In this document: positions 11,628 to 23,449 of the stretch, one piece after another
How positions within the stretch are numbered: the stretch's first letter is position 1
Layout of the letters: each line of letters begins with the position of its first letter
From: Endothia cerciana
Lineage: Eukaryota > Ascomycota > Sordariomycetes > Diaporthales > Cryphonectriaceae
NCBI GenBank assembly: GCA_026119935.1
Contig: JALRMH010000077.1
Coordinates: 1-64,000, forward strand
Length of the DNA stretch: 64,000 nt
Reading direction: 5' to 3'
The notes under the pieces: generated by a model
Told to the model about the DNA's origin: nothing
The model's database searches: none
What the model saw: the letters and a program-made list of their open reading frames with translations, nothing else
Position numbers and translations under genes: made by a program

Positions 11628-12489
11628 ATGTCGTCAGATCTACTTTCCAACAATCATATGCCCCAGAATCATATTCAACACGCCAGCCTCGAGGGTCTGC
11701 CGCAGGGATCTCATTATACCCTGCCTACAGCAGCATGTCGGAGCTCACACTTCGCACCTCCAACGCTCTGGTCCTCAGAGCAAACAAAGACAGCACCCAT
11801 ACAGACAAGGCGGTGGGGGATCAGCAAGAGTCAGTGGTCCGGTGCGGCAGAGGATGTCGCGAGCCTGTAATCAGTGCGCCCAATTCCACAAAAAGTGTGA
11901 CGGACAGCATCCTTGTGCTTCCTGCATAGGTAAGCCCTTCCTATATTCTTATCTTTATAGCTCGATAGGCAAGGCGAGGCTAAGATCGAAGGCTAAGCAG
12001 CAGCAGAGTTCTTTCTCAGGTGCGAGTACCAGAGAGAGAGGAAGAAGAGAGGCAATAGATATCGGAATAATCTCGCCCAGCAGGCTACTGCTCGAGCTGC
12101 GGCTGCGCAAGGGGATCGCAAATCCTTAAGTTCTGGGCCGGAGATAATTAGCAAGCCCAACAACGATCGTCCAGACGCAAAGACAACCTATTTAACTGCT
12201 GCAAATGAGACGAGCAAGCGAGATAAGAGGCGAGGACGGCCTACAGGATGGAGAGCGCTCATCAAGTATGGACAGCGCGCCAGAACTTGCCGCCACGCAT
12301 GCAGCACAGATAGCTGGTCATCATAGGATCCTGGAGGGCAATGAGCTCGATGAGCAGGCGACATTCGACCCTAATAACTATGCCAGTGTTCATCATGCAT
12401 ACGACGGCCAGGCCATGGATGCATACATGATGAACCCAGGAGGTCGTCATATTTATAGCCCGAACCAGAATGCGGGGATTGGAATTTGA
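11628..12489 (+). pseudogene. Truncated XlnR/Xyr1-like Zn2Cys6 transcription factor
   Basis: The zinc cluster is RACNQCAQFHKKCDGQHPC followed by ASCI. It gives Cys spacing CX2CX6CX5CX2C and then an intron (about 11929-12020, GTAAGC...CTCAG) before the last Cys in CEYQRERKKRGNRYRNN. This matches the DNA-binding domain of the xylanase/cellulase activator XlnR/Xyr1 in order and wording. Upstream Gln/Gly-rich sequence (SGPVRQRM) is in the zinc-cluster frame, but the likely start (MSSDLLSNNHMPQN at 11628) is in another frame. Downstream, the frame with DAPELAATHAAQ and a Tyr/Asn-rich tail ends at 12489. The roughly 700-residue regulatory part of the family is missing. Frame changes and lost length make this a relic, perhaps of a duplicated copy. 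Confidence 0.7.
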
Positions 12490-13979
12490 ATCGTGAAGGG
12501 GTTATCTATGGTTATAATCCTCGGTGGCCACTTAGTGACTTGATCTATCTAGCGGCTAGTATTATTCGTATGTTCACTTGAGGAGTCCGGCATGTTAGAT
12601 TCGCCTGTGGTTAAAAGTCGGCTTGTGTGGTGTAAACTTGTCAGATATATGTGTATTAAAATTGATTCCAAAGGTGATTCTTTGTATCGTCTGTACATCT
12701 TATATCTTCGTAGGATGGATTATATACATCTTGTATTCATCTGGCAAGCATATTCTAGTCTCTTTATATATATATTGCATTGTATTCAACTAAACCTAGA
12801 AGAAAGAGGCTTGATTGCATTGCTCGGCAGAAATCATAAACAGTAATAGTATACCTTGAAACCTTCTGTTATCCTGGCTATTCACAGAAGTCTAGAATGA
12901 AAGTGGCGGCAAGAAGACAGTAGAGTAGCTGTGATCTCCTGTTTGTACGTTAGCCGAGTCATTTCGTGCGTTCTTCTCTTCAAATCTCCTGATGGTGCTA
13001 TGGGCTGTCGATCCGACACGCCACCGCTTCGGAAGCCGTTTCGAGATGTCCTAGTCGCTTCCATGGGGATCCTCCGCTAATCTCATCCGCACGGTCCGGT
13101 TTACTGGCTAGCCTACGAATACAACTCTACCGAATCAATCCCGGTCCACGGATGCCAGACTCTGAGGAATCCTTCCCGGCTCACGAATGCAATCCTACCG
13201 AATCAATCCTGGTCCATGGGTGCCAGACCCCAAGATCCCGGTTTGTAAATGCCAAACCTCTGTGGAATTTCATTATTCGAGACCGCGTCAAGCAACCATT
13301 GACGCATCTGCTTAGCAGGAGCCGCGTGGAAGACTCCGGGGATGGCAGAGAGAATCGAATGATGCCAGAACTACAGGAAATGCATCATTCATCCAGCATA
13401 GAGCTGTTGTTGGCGAGGCAGGAGCTGAAGATCCGCGACATGGGACCAAACATGACCGGTAATCTAGCGCAACATCTAGCAGTTGAGAACAAAATCTGCT
13501 TTCGCATCTCAAACATGGATATCTTTAATTCATCCAAAGTCGAAAAAGCTATGAAAGCCCCTGCCAAAGAACATGCTCATACGCATGTTAAATGCAGTGT
13601 CGAATCTGGACTGCTTCGTTTGAAAGATACAGAGGAGAGTTCGTGAAAGTTCCCCACAGTGGCAAAAGCGAAAAAGCCACTACACAATACAATTCCAAGC
13701 TACTTAATAAACCTAGCCCAGTCATCCCCATGATAATCACGTGTTTATTATAGCGGAGAGCAATCTGCAGTTTGTTATTTGGTTCCCAATTAACTTGTTT
13801 TTAAGCGCTTTGAATAACTTTTAAATCCTAGCGAAGGTCTCAAAAGGCTTCCGATAATACCCGGCGTTAACACAGTCTACTGAATGTTCGGAGATGCTTA
13901 ATCCGGCACAGCATTTCACTTTGAGAATGCTAGCCTATGATTACGCAATCTAGTTTTGTTAGGCTACAAATTGTGAATA
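12490..13979. other. Intergenic sequence with a small tandem duplication
   Basis: No gene recognised. About 70 bp are duplicated in tandem at 13117-13250; both copies contain ACCGAATCAATCC and TGCCAGAC. An open frame of 164 codons at 13152-13646 crosses the duplication and has no family features I can name, so I do not call it. Confidence 0.4.
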
Positions 13980-14878
13980 TTAGTCCGGGTATTGCATAAT
14001 ATGTACTGGGGTCACCAGAAGGCTGCGGACAGTCGGACCAAGCTGTTCAGGGCGAGCGCCCAGGACAGAATCCGGTTTCGCAGCTGCTATAGTCCCGTCG
14101 GTGAGCAGCTCTAGGTTCCCGAAAGCCATATTCTCGGTGGTTGGATAATTATCCTTCCAAGGGCTAGCAATAACTGGTAGAACATATTTGCATACATCTG
14201 GGCTATAGTTGCATACTCGTTCACCAATATCTTCACTGCATTGCTCTGAAACTCCTTGCGTGTGAAATACACGCTCGCCTTCTGTTCTCTGACCAACTCC
14301 AGCCCGTTCGATCTCCATCGCACATCCCGTATGCGCTTGACATGCCAAAGACAGTCGCCAATAGTTGCATTCTTGCAGAACAGAAGAATAACAAATAGTA
14401 TACCCATATCACTGCCTATGACAAGATCGAAATGATTGTGCCATGGTTCTGGTAGAATTTTGGAGAGATGAGTAAGGGTTTGCGTCAATGCTATTCCATC
14501 GTTACCGTATAGCTTCAATACGCGGACGCCCGCAGCTTGGGGTTTGATGACAATCGACGAGCTAATCGCAGTTTTGCATACCACACAGATATTTAGTTGA
14601 AAATCGTATCCGCTAATCTGCGTGGCGTAATATTGGACGCAGCTCACACAAATCCTATGTCCGCATTCAAGAAGGTAAGACGGGTTATAGACCAAACAGG
14701 ATAAGCAAATAGATGCAGTAACCATATCTTCTTGTGGTATATGTGACAGAATATTCAAGTGCTGCAGAATATCTGTATGCAAGTAATCTGTGAGAAATTG
14801 CTGTCGCAATAAGATATAGTGGCGCTTCTCTAAACAGGCGTTGAGACTGGCGAATACGCTGTCGAAGACGTCGGCAGG
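13980..14878 (-). pseudogene. RING-finger/patatin-like protein, frameshifted and without catalytic serine
   Basis: The minus-strand frame from about 14878 reads PADVFDSVFASLNACLEKRH and then, from residue about 55, a RING-like zinc motif: CLSCLVYNPSYLLECGHRIC, VSCVQYY and CVVCK. A patatin-like fold follows: RVLKLYGNDGIALTQTL stands where DGGGxRG belongs, and HFDLVIGSDMGI where GTSxG belongs. The nucleophile Ser is replaced by Asp (GSDMG) and the oxyanion glycines are lost. The first frame stops at 14111. A second frame continues to 13980 with NLELLTDGTIAAAKPD, possibly a decayed DGG strand. Fungal RING-patatin proteins sometimes form the N-terminus of NLR-type proteins; no NB-ARC is seen here. 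Phospholipase activity is unlikely. Confidence 0.6.
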
Positions 14879-16920
14879 TAGCTAACCTATAAATAGCATT
14901 AGACAGCAGTTTAAAAAAAAGAAAGTCAAGAGCCTACTATCGAGTCCGGCTTTATATACCTCCTTAATTAATGCAGACGCTGTAAGCGGTATAACTTATT
15001 CTTTCGAGATGAAACTTCGGCTAACCTAGCTAAAGAAGAGGTCTATCTGTTTCTCGAGTTTAGAAGGAAGTAGATGAGTTCAGCATGCAAGTGCCGGATG
15101 CAGAATGCAGTCAGGCTTATTAGAGAAGTGAATATTACTATTATAAGATTTTATCTCTTCTATAATTGTGATTAAATATGTTAGCTTGTATATTTGCTGA
15201 GATCGATAATAGTTTTCAAGGGCAGATAGCAGGCCTTTAGGTCTTGAAACTAGGCTTTCTATAAGCCTTTAGTAACTAAGTTTATCAGATCTTTTAAAGG
15301 GTTAAAATTCTAGAGAATCTTAGCAGTTATACAAACTTCTAGGAAAGAAGGACTTAAGATTATCTATAGGCTAGATTATAAGCAAGCAATCAGTACAAGT
15401 AGATAGTATTAATAGTTCTAGCCTTTGCAAATCTTAGCTTAGAGAGCAAGGATATAGAATATATTGCCTAATATAGGGAATTCCTCTTGAACAAAGATGA
15501 TATAAGAACACAGAGGTGCTAAAACAAGAGAATGAAAATAATATGCAATAATGTTTGATAAGGACCGCATATTATAGATCAGGTGTTCGCGAGTGCTCGT
15601 GTTATAAGCATCTTGAGCTTCGGTAGTGCTCTGAAGATGCAAGGTAGATTCAATGAGATTCGCATGCTTTGTGATGTGAAGCTGGACTTGTGGTGTCTGA
15701 GCTGCAAAGTGCGGTCTACGAATAATCAAAGCAAGTGGAGGTTGCTCTGAAGTAGGAATTTGTGAATATATCTTGGTATGCTCTAATAAAGCCTAGCATT
15801 CAGAAGGCTTCTGACGATGTGCTAGCCAGCTTGAGTTGGCCATTCTCAGCTCTGGGGCAACACTGAGTCGCGATATAACTAGCTTTTTTGGGGGGGAGGG
15901 GTTGGTTTATCTTGACGGCGGCGGTGGGTGGTTGTATGGTATTGAGATGAGGAAAAAATGCACCAAAGAAAGGATTATGGCAAAAACCCGGGAAGAGGAG
16001 GAGATTGTTAGACATCGCGTGAGAAGAACAAGTTAGGTGGTGGCATATAAGAAGCAACCACTAAAAGCAGGGGCGCAAGGAAAAGAGAAGCCGGTGGCAG
16101 GGATGGAAGATCTTGCATTGAAGTTTGTATTGTTGCTCAGCTTCTCAAATTGGTAGACGCTCCTAAATGTCTAGCTCTACTCATCAGACACAGTGAAGAG
16201 CCCAACGAAGATAGCTTTGACAGCAGTGTGAATGTGATACATTCCTTATTACCGTATTATCGTCATCATATGGTATTTATAATTAAACTAGCTGCTGATT
16301 GACCAAAACTTGAGCGCTGTCACACGAGAAGGACAGCTGTCAGAGCAATTGGCAAGGGCCCTATTGACCCAAAGCATGCCATAGTAAAGAAAACAATGGC
16401 AAGCAACGCCGAAAACATATAAGAGCAGAGTGAAAAACTGTCTTAAACCCATTTGAGGGCTTAGAATCAAAAGAAGGCATAACAGATAGTTATTATAATT
16501 ATGTTTAGAAATATCAAAAAAGCATAGTATTCTCTTATAAGTGTACACCCTTAATACCTATCTATACCTCAAATCTGGGGTTGATAGGCCTGGCTATTAC
16601 CACTGATAGAATCGAAGATTCCATAGGGCTCGGTGTGACTTCACGGCTGGCGGAAATATTAGCAGATGCAGAAAACGCACTATGCCTTATAACAAGCTCA
16701 AAACATATACACGCAGGCAGCAGGGCAATCAGCGCCTCGAGAAGATCCTTTGGCAGCATTACAGCGACCTCTTAAATTAATTAATAGCGAAATGAGTCTC
16801 TTTTTGCTAAGCTGGCTGTAAAGTGGAAATCAGGAAGGTCGCTTTGCAGTCCATATGTATCTGCTTTGCTATTAGTAATCTGACCTTCGAGATAAAGGTG
16901 AGAAAAATAGTTCAGAAGAC
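14879..16920. other. Intergenic, partly AT-rich
   Basis: 15120-15450 is AT-rich with RIP-like TpA density and no readable frame. The rest has short open frames without family features. Confidence 0.4.
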
Positions 16921-18235
16921 TTACATTCTGCAGTACGAAGTATTATCTTGATTCAGACTTTCACGCAGCACTTTGGCCTCCAGATCATTCACTTGGTCGA
17001 CAGTCCAACCCTTCAGCCTAGTCAATGGGGCTAAACTTATTGCTGAGAAGCTTTTGTGTAAGCTAAGATTGAACCATCGTCCTTTATCGTGCTCGTATAG
17101 ATCAGTAGAGCCCCCGTTCACGCGCACATGAATAACTTCCTGTTCAATATCTGAAAAGCCAATATTGGCTAGTGTCTGTACTGTGAATTCAGGGTTGATG
17201 CGTAAAGGCAGTTCAGCGTGATCCATTGCATTAAGGAGCTCATCAGACCATTGTTTGAGGAACTGCGTTACACTTCCGTTATTATTCTGGAAGTGCCAGT
17301 CGATCTCCACATGCTCAAACCATCCAGACCCTGGAACAAGATGCCTACTCATCAAATTAGCAGATTTTATCAAGCTGTGTTATTAAGACCTATACATACT
17401 GGAACACTTGGCTGTAGAGATTTGGCCACGACTTGATACCGCCAGCAATCATGCGTGCATGAATCAAGTTCCACGAACTTTTCGTAGGCCATGGCTGTTC
17501 GATATTGGCGGAATTGAGCTTCACATTTTCATAGATTCTATAAGCGTCAGCCAGAGCAACAAATTGTGAGAAATAAGTAGTAAAAGTACAGACGTTTTCG
17601 GTTGCATAGCAGAACAGATATCATAGCCTTGAACTAAGCTAGGCATAAATTGGCGTTCAGTCTCGATCCAGAACTTTCTAATTGAGTATTGTTAGCAAAT
17701 TTTCGTTTGTGATAAATTAGGTAGCTTACTGAGCTACATCAAGAATCCATATAGCAGTCCCGAATCCAAGATCGAGAATCTACAAACAGCGCTATTAACA
17801 TCAAGTACAAGCATATATAGAAGCAAAGCTCACTTGAAATTCTTCTGATACTCTGTCCAGATTATCAAGATCGAGAATACGCGGGCTGCACAACTTTTTG
17901 CGTCTTGCCACATAGAAAAATCGGTGCATGAGATCACATCGGTCCATCTCTTGCTGAAATTCGCTCTATTAGTATTGGTTTCGCAATCTCCAGAAGGGCT
18001 ATAGAAGAATAGAAAGCAAAGCGCTCACCTCGTCTACAGGAAACATATATTGCCCGGTATGCTGCGGCGAGTACAGGCGGCCATTTTCCAAAAAAGTCTC
18101 CATGGCCATTTCTTGGATTTTAATAGATACGAACGATAGAGTTTGATGGAAGACAGAGGAATTGCTCAAGATCAAGCGTCTGAAATGCTCCCCTGGACAT
18201 AGCAAATGTGTGGAAGGCACACTATGGTGGTTCAC
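16921..18235 (-). CDS. LaeA-like SAM-dependent methyltransferase, six exons
   Basis: Exons on the minus strand: 18029-18235, 17834-17965, 17730-17779, 17594-17677, 17400-17537 and 16921-17344. They sum to 1035 nt (344 aa) with every phase consistent. The N-terminal part has ENGRLYSPQHTGQYMFPVDE and then EMDRCDLMHRFFYVAR, as in secondary-metabolism methyltransferases. Motif I is ILDLGFGTAIWILDVA. Post-I and motif II regions are NIEQPWP and WNLIHARMIAGGIKSWP, and LVPGSGWFEHVEID follows. The C-terminus GRWFNLSLHKSFSAISLAPL is typical. Members act on secondary metabolites or as LaeA-type regulators; which one is not decidable here. The start at 18235 is the first ATG of the open exon; the inner Met at about residue 44 is an alternative. 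The fourth intron has a weak donor, GTCTGT. Confidence 0.75.
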
Positions 18236-21200
18236 AAATGGTAGGAGGGAAGATAATCAATTGTTTTCTATCTTAAAAAGGCGCCTTGCTAACTGCCCGT
18301 CTATATAGAAAGAGACAGTAGGCGCTAGTCCCAATTGGGACTGAAACACCAGTGACTCACAACTTGCCCTAGCCCTGTGAATAGCCAAGGGGTTAGTCAC
18401 TATTTCCTGTGACTGCTGGCCTAGGGCCCCACATTTCATTCAGGCCCTATGGCTGCTGCCACATCATCAGACCCAACAAGCCTATATCGATTTCCACCAC
18501 ATGTGGCTCAATCAGAGCCCTTACTTGATCGAGTGTCAATTTGACAAACGATGCATCAACCTAATCGCCTAATTGTATAAGGCTCTGTGAATTGTAATGA
18601 ATAAATCGAACGGACAATGATCCGAGCCTAACTACTCTGTATGAAAAGAAGTCATTGACAAGCTTCATGTTCGGATAGCGTTCTTCAGCCACCTTGAGGA
18701 CTATGTTGTCTCTTGTATCCCCCTGAGATGAAATGCTTACGCGATAAAGTCGAGTGCAGCAAAAGACAATGACACTGTGTACAGAAATATACTTCCCTAT
18801 CGGCTAAGCGATATTTCTCTTAAGGAACATCGATTTCAAACATGTTAGGCTAGTTCCTAAAACACTTGATAGAGACCTGATTTCCAGCAAGCTAGTAGTC
18901 TCGCTGAAGGTTCCAGGAGGTAGATAACGAACCTTAAATTCTCTAATTATCAGAGAGTATAAAGCATTCTGCAATGCAAGTTAGTAAGGCTTTATAATAG
19001 CAAAATATTAGGGTAATATATATTCTCTCTTATAATTTCTTTATAGTTTAATAATGCGCTATTCTCTATAGAGGATTACTTAACTATAGGATTATTATAT
19101 TTATTATCTATATTGAAAATGTTATCTCTACTTGTAAAAAGAGATTAAATAGTTAAGCTATTATTATAGGTGTTATCTCTATTTATAGAGGGAGCCTGCA
19201 CTATTAAGAGAGAGAGCTTATAATATAAAAAGCAGCGTCTAAAGTCCTGGCATGAATATAGAGAAGAAATCAGAGTTCCGGATAGAAATTGAGTTATATA
19301 TAAGTCGTAATAATCAGGCCATCCTATAGAATCCTAGCTTTTCCAGATGCTTAACCTTGCATATCGGTGGAGGTAGTTGTGTTGTGTAGGGCTAATGTCT
19401 TTCCCTGAAATTCGAGGTAGTACTCCTTAATAGATTTATCTAAAGCGGGCAATTTGAAACTGCATTCTTTTGTTGTCCTAAAAACGTATTTTAAAAGAAG
19501 GTTATTAGTCAAATCGATAGGTAGAGAGGGAGGATGCGTTTAGGGTAGTCCGCGAAACCAGCGATTCTGCTAGATGACAGCCTTAGCAAGATCACTGTTG
19601 GCTTCTGGGTTGGCAGTAAGCTGAGCGATGATAATGACTAGAATCCCTGAAGAGGCCATGCTGATGAATTCCGGTTAAGAAAGTTAAGTGAACTGTGTTG
19701 ATGAGAGCTGGTGAATTCATAGGACTACTGCGCATCTTTATTCTTGAGAATGTTGCAGTTGGCAAGATTCCTTTTGTACTAAAGTACCGTCCTTGCATAG
19801 CAAGTCAAACTGCATTAACATACTGTGAATTTGACCAAAGCAGAATTCATCAGTGCAGTTCCATTGAGCAGATTAGGACTAGAGGCATTGTCGGGGAAGC
19901 TAGAGCGCAACAGGGATATCAAGGGCTGACCCCAGCTATAGCCCCTACCCCTGATCATAGTCCCTCACCAGATCCCTCCCCAGCTACGTAGATAATGCTA
20001 TAATCCGTGATACAATTGCCGGGGTTTGAACAGACTGAATAAAAAATCGAGAAAAGCAGGAGCTGTATGAAATAAAATCAAGATGCAAGGAGTATCAGTA
20101 GTTTTTTTTACATGTCAGTCCCTATCATTTCCATCCGTGTTCCCCGGCCACTCTGGCTATAATCTCGAGTCATCGTCCCGAGCCATCAGCTATGCATCCC
20201 GGGTGCCTAATGCAGTAGCAAATTCGCTTCTCCTCCAATATGCCAGAAGACTATCCAATAGCTGCAAGCCATAAGGTCACGCTGCTTCACCATTGGGGTA
20301 GTGATACCCAATATCTGCCTAGAAATATCTGTCTTCCGTTTTACAATGTTAGAAGCATCCCTGGGATACAATATTAGGTCATTTGATGTGACCCTCGCAA
20401 GGATACTTTTTCTGTTGCTCATCCTATGTCTCAGCTGAAGGAGTGGGAGATTAGCTCCTGGCACTATTAAAGTAGCTGAAACCAGCTCGGCCGGTCAGGA
20501 GGATAAGGTCATGGCGGGGTGATCAGCAAAGGAAAGCAACATAAAAGCATCACTAGGTACTGTGGGATCAACAGATGCAGGGAGATTTCACATTGATGGG
20601 TACTGGGGGGATGCATCATTTGGTCAGTGGTGGGGCACAAGACGGGTTAATATGAGCAGCAGCATTCTCGGAGAAGTATTAAAGAATGTAGCTCGTATAT
20701 GCTCTCTCTTGCCCAGTCATACTCCAAGCCACTCTGTCATAGACACTTAGCCAATGATGGCAGGACTGCCCCCGTTAGGGGCATTGTTAGAAGACAATGA
20801 AAACATTTCTACACCAATCAACTCAGAGACACAAAGTATTTCAACCTTGCCACCAACGCCGCTACAAGCAACACCGCCGTCTCCTACCCTCAATCCTGCA
20901 ACCTCGCACACTCATTCACCTTACGCCGCACTGTCGATGAAATTCCTCGATCGTCTTGCTCAGTGGCCTGGTAGGTCTACAATCCTGCATATAATATTAA
21001 TTGTCCTGCTACAAGAGAAATCACTGCACAGCCAGTTGTTCATGGGATACAAAAGCATATGTCACTTGTATTCTGCCTCATCCAGAGCTGAGCAATACTG
21101 CATAAATGATAATTTTAGCCGCAACACACCAGGAACTTCCCTGCTGAAGCCTACAAATATTAGTGCGACTGAAAACTAAGAGCCGCATTAGCTCCAGAGA

Positions 21201-22380
21201 GCTGCTCACCACCTAAATTGATGCTCAGAGACTAATGCAGCAGCTGCATTAGCTAGAGAGCCCCTTCCCACCTAGATTAAAATTCAGAAACTAAGCAACA
21301 GCTGCACAGCGCCGCATGAGTTTGGCTGCTGCATGAGAAGTGCTTTGATTTCCGTCATCAGTGATCAGTGATGCGCTGGTAAATTAACTGCGAAAAGCAT
21401 TGATCCGTTTCTCAGTATTATGTGAATTGATACGTATCAGTATTATCAAAAGAGTTTAGACTGAGGTGGTTCCCACCACCTTATTCAGCGCCGGATAGAT
21501 TATTCTCAGTAAGTAGTTATAGACCCAGTCATGGGCCTGAAATTGTGAACGCCAGATTGGTTCGGAATCTCCTCATCCTCCTTTATCTCCATAACAATTC
21601 TTTGGAGTATAGTAAGGTTCACAAGCTGACAGTCTAACCCTAAACAAAGAAGTCTCGGGTTGATTGCTGTACGAAGGAAGACAGCCCCCCTGTTCTGTAT
21701 GCTCGATATTAGTTTTGACCAATAATCCCACTCTCATCAAACTCATGTGGCCCGGGTCAAGACCTGTATTACAACCAAGAGCAATTCCACTCGCAAAGCT
21801 AACTGATAGGCTATTGGGATGAGAGAAAATAGTGCCTAGGTACGTATCTCGTGCAGAACTTAGCCACTTAAGTCTGGAGTGGTCTGCAGGAATGCAGCGG
21901 ATGCTTGGGGCTCTAGCAGATGGCGTCTGCCCTTGATGAGGGAGGAATTCTGGGATGGTCGGCATGGGACCCAATAAGTTACAGACACTCATACAGGCTC
22001 TGTGATTGCCTATCAAATTCAATCGACTCAGTCACTGCTATATGAGCTCTTCATTAAAAGTCATGAGCGGCAACACCCGTAGCTCACTTGAGAAACTAGT
22101 TGGGGAAAGTCTTCCTCGCTTGCTTCATGGCAATCTGGTTATGCTCGCTAAAAATAAACAGAATCGGCATAATATCTGTTCGACCTTCATTTTGAAGCGG
22201 GCATTCGCATCTGACACCCGCAGGCGCTAGCCCTTCTTGCCCACTGCTCCTCCTCAGTGGGTCAAGGGATATATCGCCCGCGGGTAGCAGGAGTGCGGGG
22301 CTGCAGCTCCTCGCGCAATCAACTCACCTCTCAGCAAGAACACCTTCTGCACCGCCGCCAGTCAATCTCACGCTATCATC
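18236..22380. other. Long stretch without a recognised gene
   Basis: 18950-19250 is AT-rich. An open frame at 20754-21179 (141 codons, Pro/Thr/Ser-rich start LPPTPLQATPPSPTL) has no family features and is not called. 21185-21330 contains imperfect repeats around GCAGCTGCATTAGCT. 22230-22380 is GC-richer with pyrimidine stretches and looks like the promoter of the next gene. Confidence 0.4.
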
Positions 22381-23405
22381 ATGCAAAGCTCATCTAGCAC
22401 TGCTGAATACTTTGATCTCTGGAGGTCTGCTTTCCAGAATAGACTCTACGCTGCAGTTGACTGGATGACTAAGGAGAAGCCGCTCAACTCTACCTACGAA
22501 CGCTGCATAACCAAAAATATACAAACGTTTTCCGAATCAGGGGGCAGCTACCTACAGGAGGTTCAGAAACTCAGCGCATTTGAGTTCCAAGTATACTCAA
22601 TAACAAGATCATCACCAGAAGATTCTCGATACTTCTCAGCTCATGAACTGAGAACAGTATTATACAGCTGGTTCGTGCGCCAAGACCGATGCGATGAAGT
22701 TCAAAAAAGGATCTTAGTCCACAGAGACTTGGACCGTAGAAGTGACTATCGGCAAGCACTATCTGATCACTCCCGCGAAGAAGGGTGGGTTGAAGTGCTG
22801 AGCAATGTCATTGTCACCATATTGAGTGACCAATCCATTCGGCAATTGATTGACGGTAAGAATCTAGATAGCCTCAAGTACTGATCCCTATGCTTACGAT
22901 CGTAGGTCTCAGTTCAAGCCTTGAGCATACTGAACTGAGCGATACGCAACCGGCTCAAATACCTTCTCAGCAGTCCGAGATGCAAGACATTGAAGTCAAC
23001 GCCAGCGTACCTAGCCCACCTCTGCCCTCTCGCGAAGACAATACGCAGCCCGCTCAACAGCCCGAGGCGCAAGAAATCGAAGCTGGCGTATCTGGTCTAC
23101 CTCTACCCCCTCTGGATTTGGACTCAGTTCGATTGCTCCATCTTATACATTTCGCAGGGGGGATCGTCCCTGATTGCTTTTTCAACGTTGCAGCTGTCTG
23201 GACGGAAGCAGGAGAAACAGATTCAGTTGACATACCCGTTCCTGGCTTTTTAAACTCCAAGGAACGCATAGAAGCCGCCAAAGCGCAACTCCTTCACCAC
23301 TCCTGCTTAATTGTCTCTGATTTTAACGGTCGAGGAGGCCTCATGACCAATCCGCAATATTCTGCATCTCTAGGCAAAGGAGCAAGTGAGGGCGCAACCT
23401 ACTAG
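22381..23405 (+). CDS. Hypothetical protein, possible NLR remnant (NB-ARC missing)
   Basis: Two exons, 22381-22855 and 22906-23405, give 324 aa. The 50-bp intron is GTAAGA...CGTAG with a CTGAT branch-like site, and the splice restores the frame at Gly-Leu. Residues 1-158 form a helical, charged region (EYFDLWRSAFQNRLYAAVDW). Residues 160-225 are a Pro/Gln/Glu-rich linker with a duplicated TQPAQ...EIE(A/V) unit. From about 225, LDSVRLLHLIHFAGGIVPD and AKAQLLHHSCLIVSD resemble the winged-helix segment after the nucleotide-binding domain in fungal NLR proteins. No P-loop is present. RIP-mutated sequence with a TPR-like flavour begins 50 bp downstream. The NLR interpretation is inference; the ORF and intron are directly seen. 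Confidence 0.6.
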
Positions 23406-23449
23406 CGGAGAACATCACTAGCAGTCCTTTGCTAAGCTTTTCCGAGATA

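Noticed and set aside
13152..13646. 164-codon open frame
   Set aside because: Crosses a tandem duplication and shows no domain or codon bias that would support a gene.
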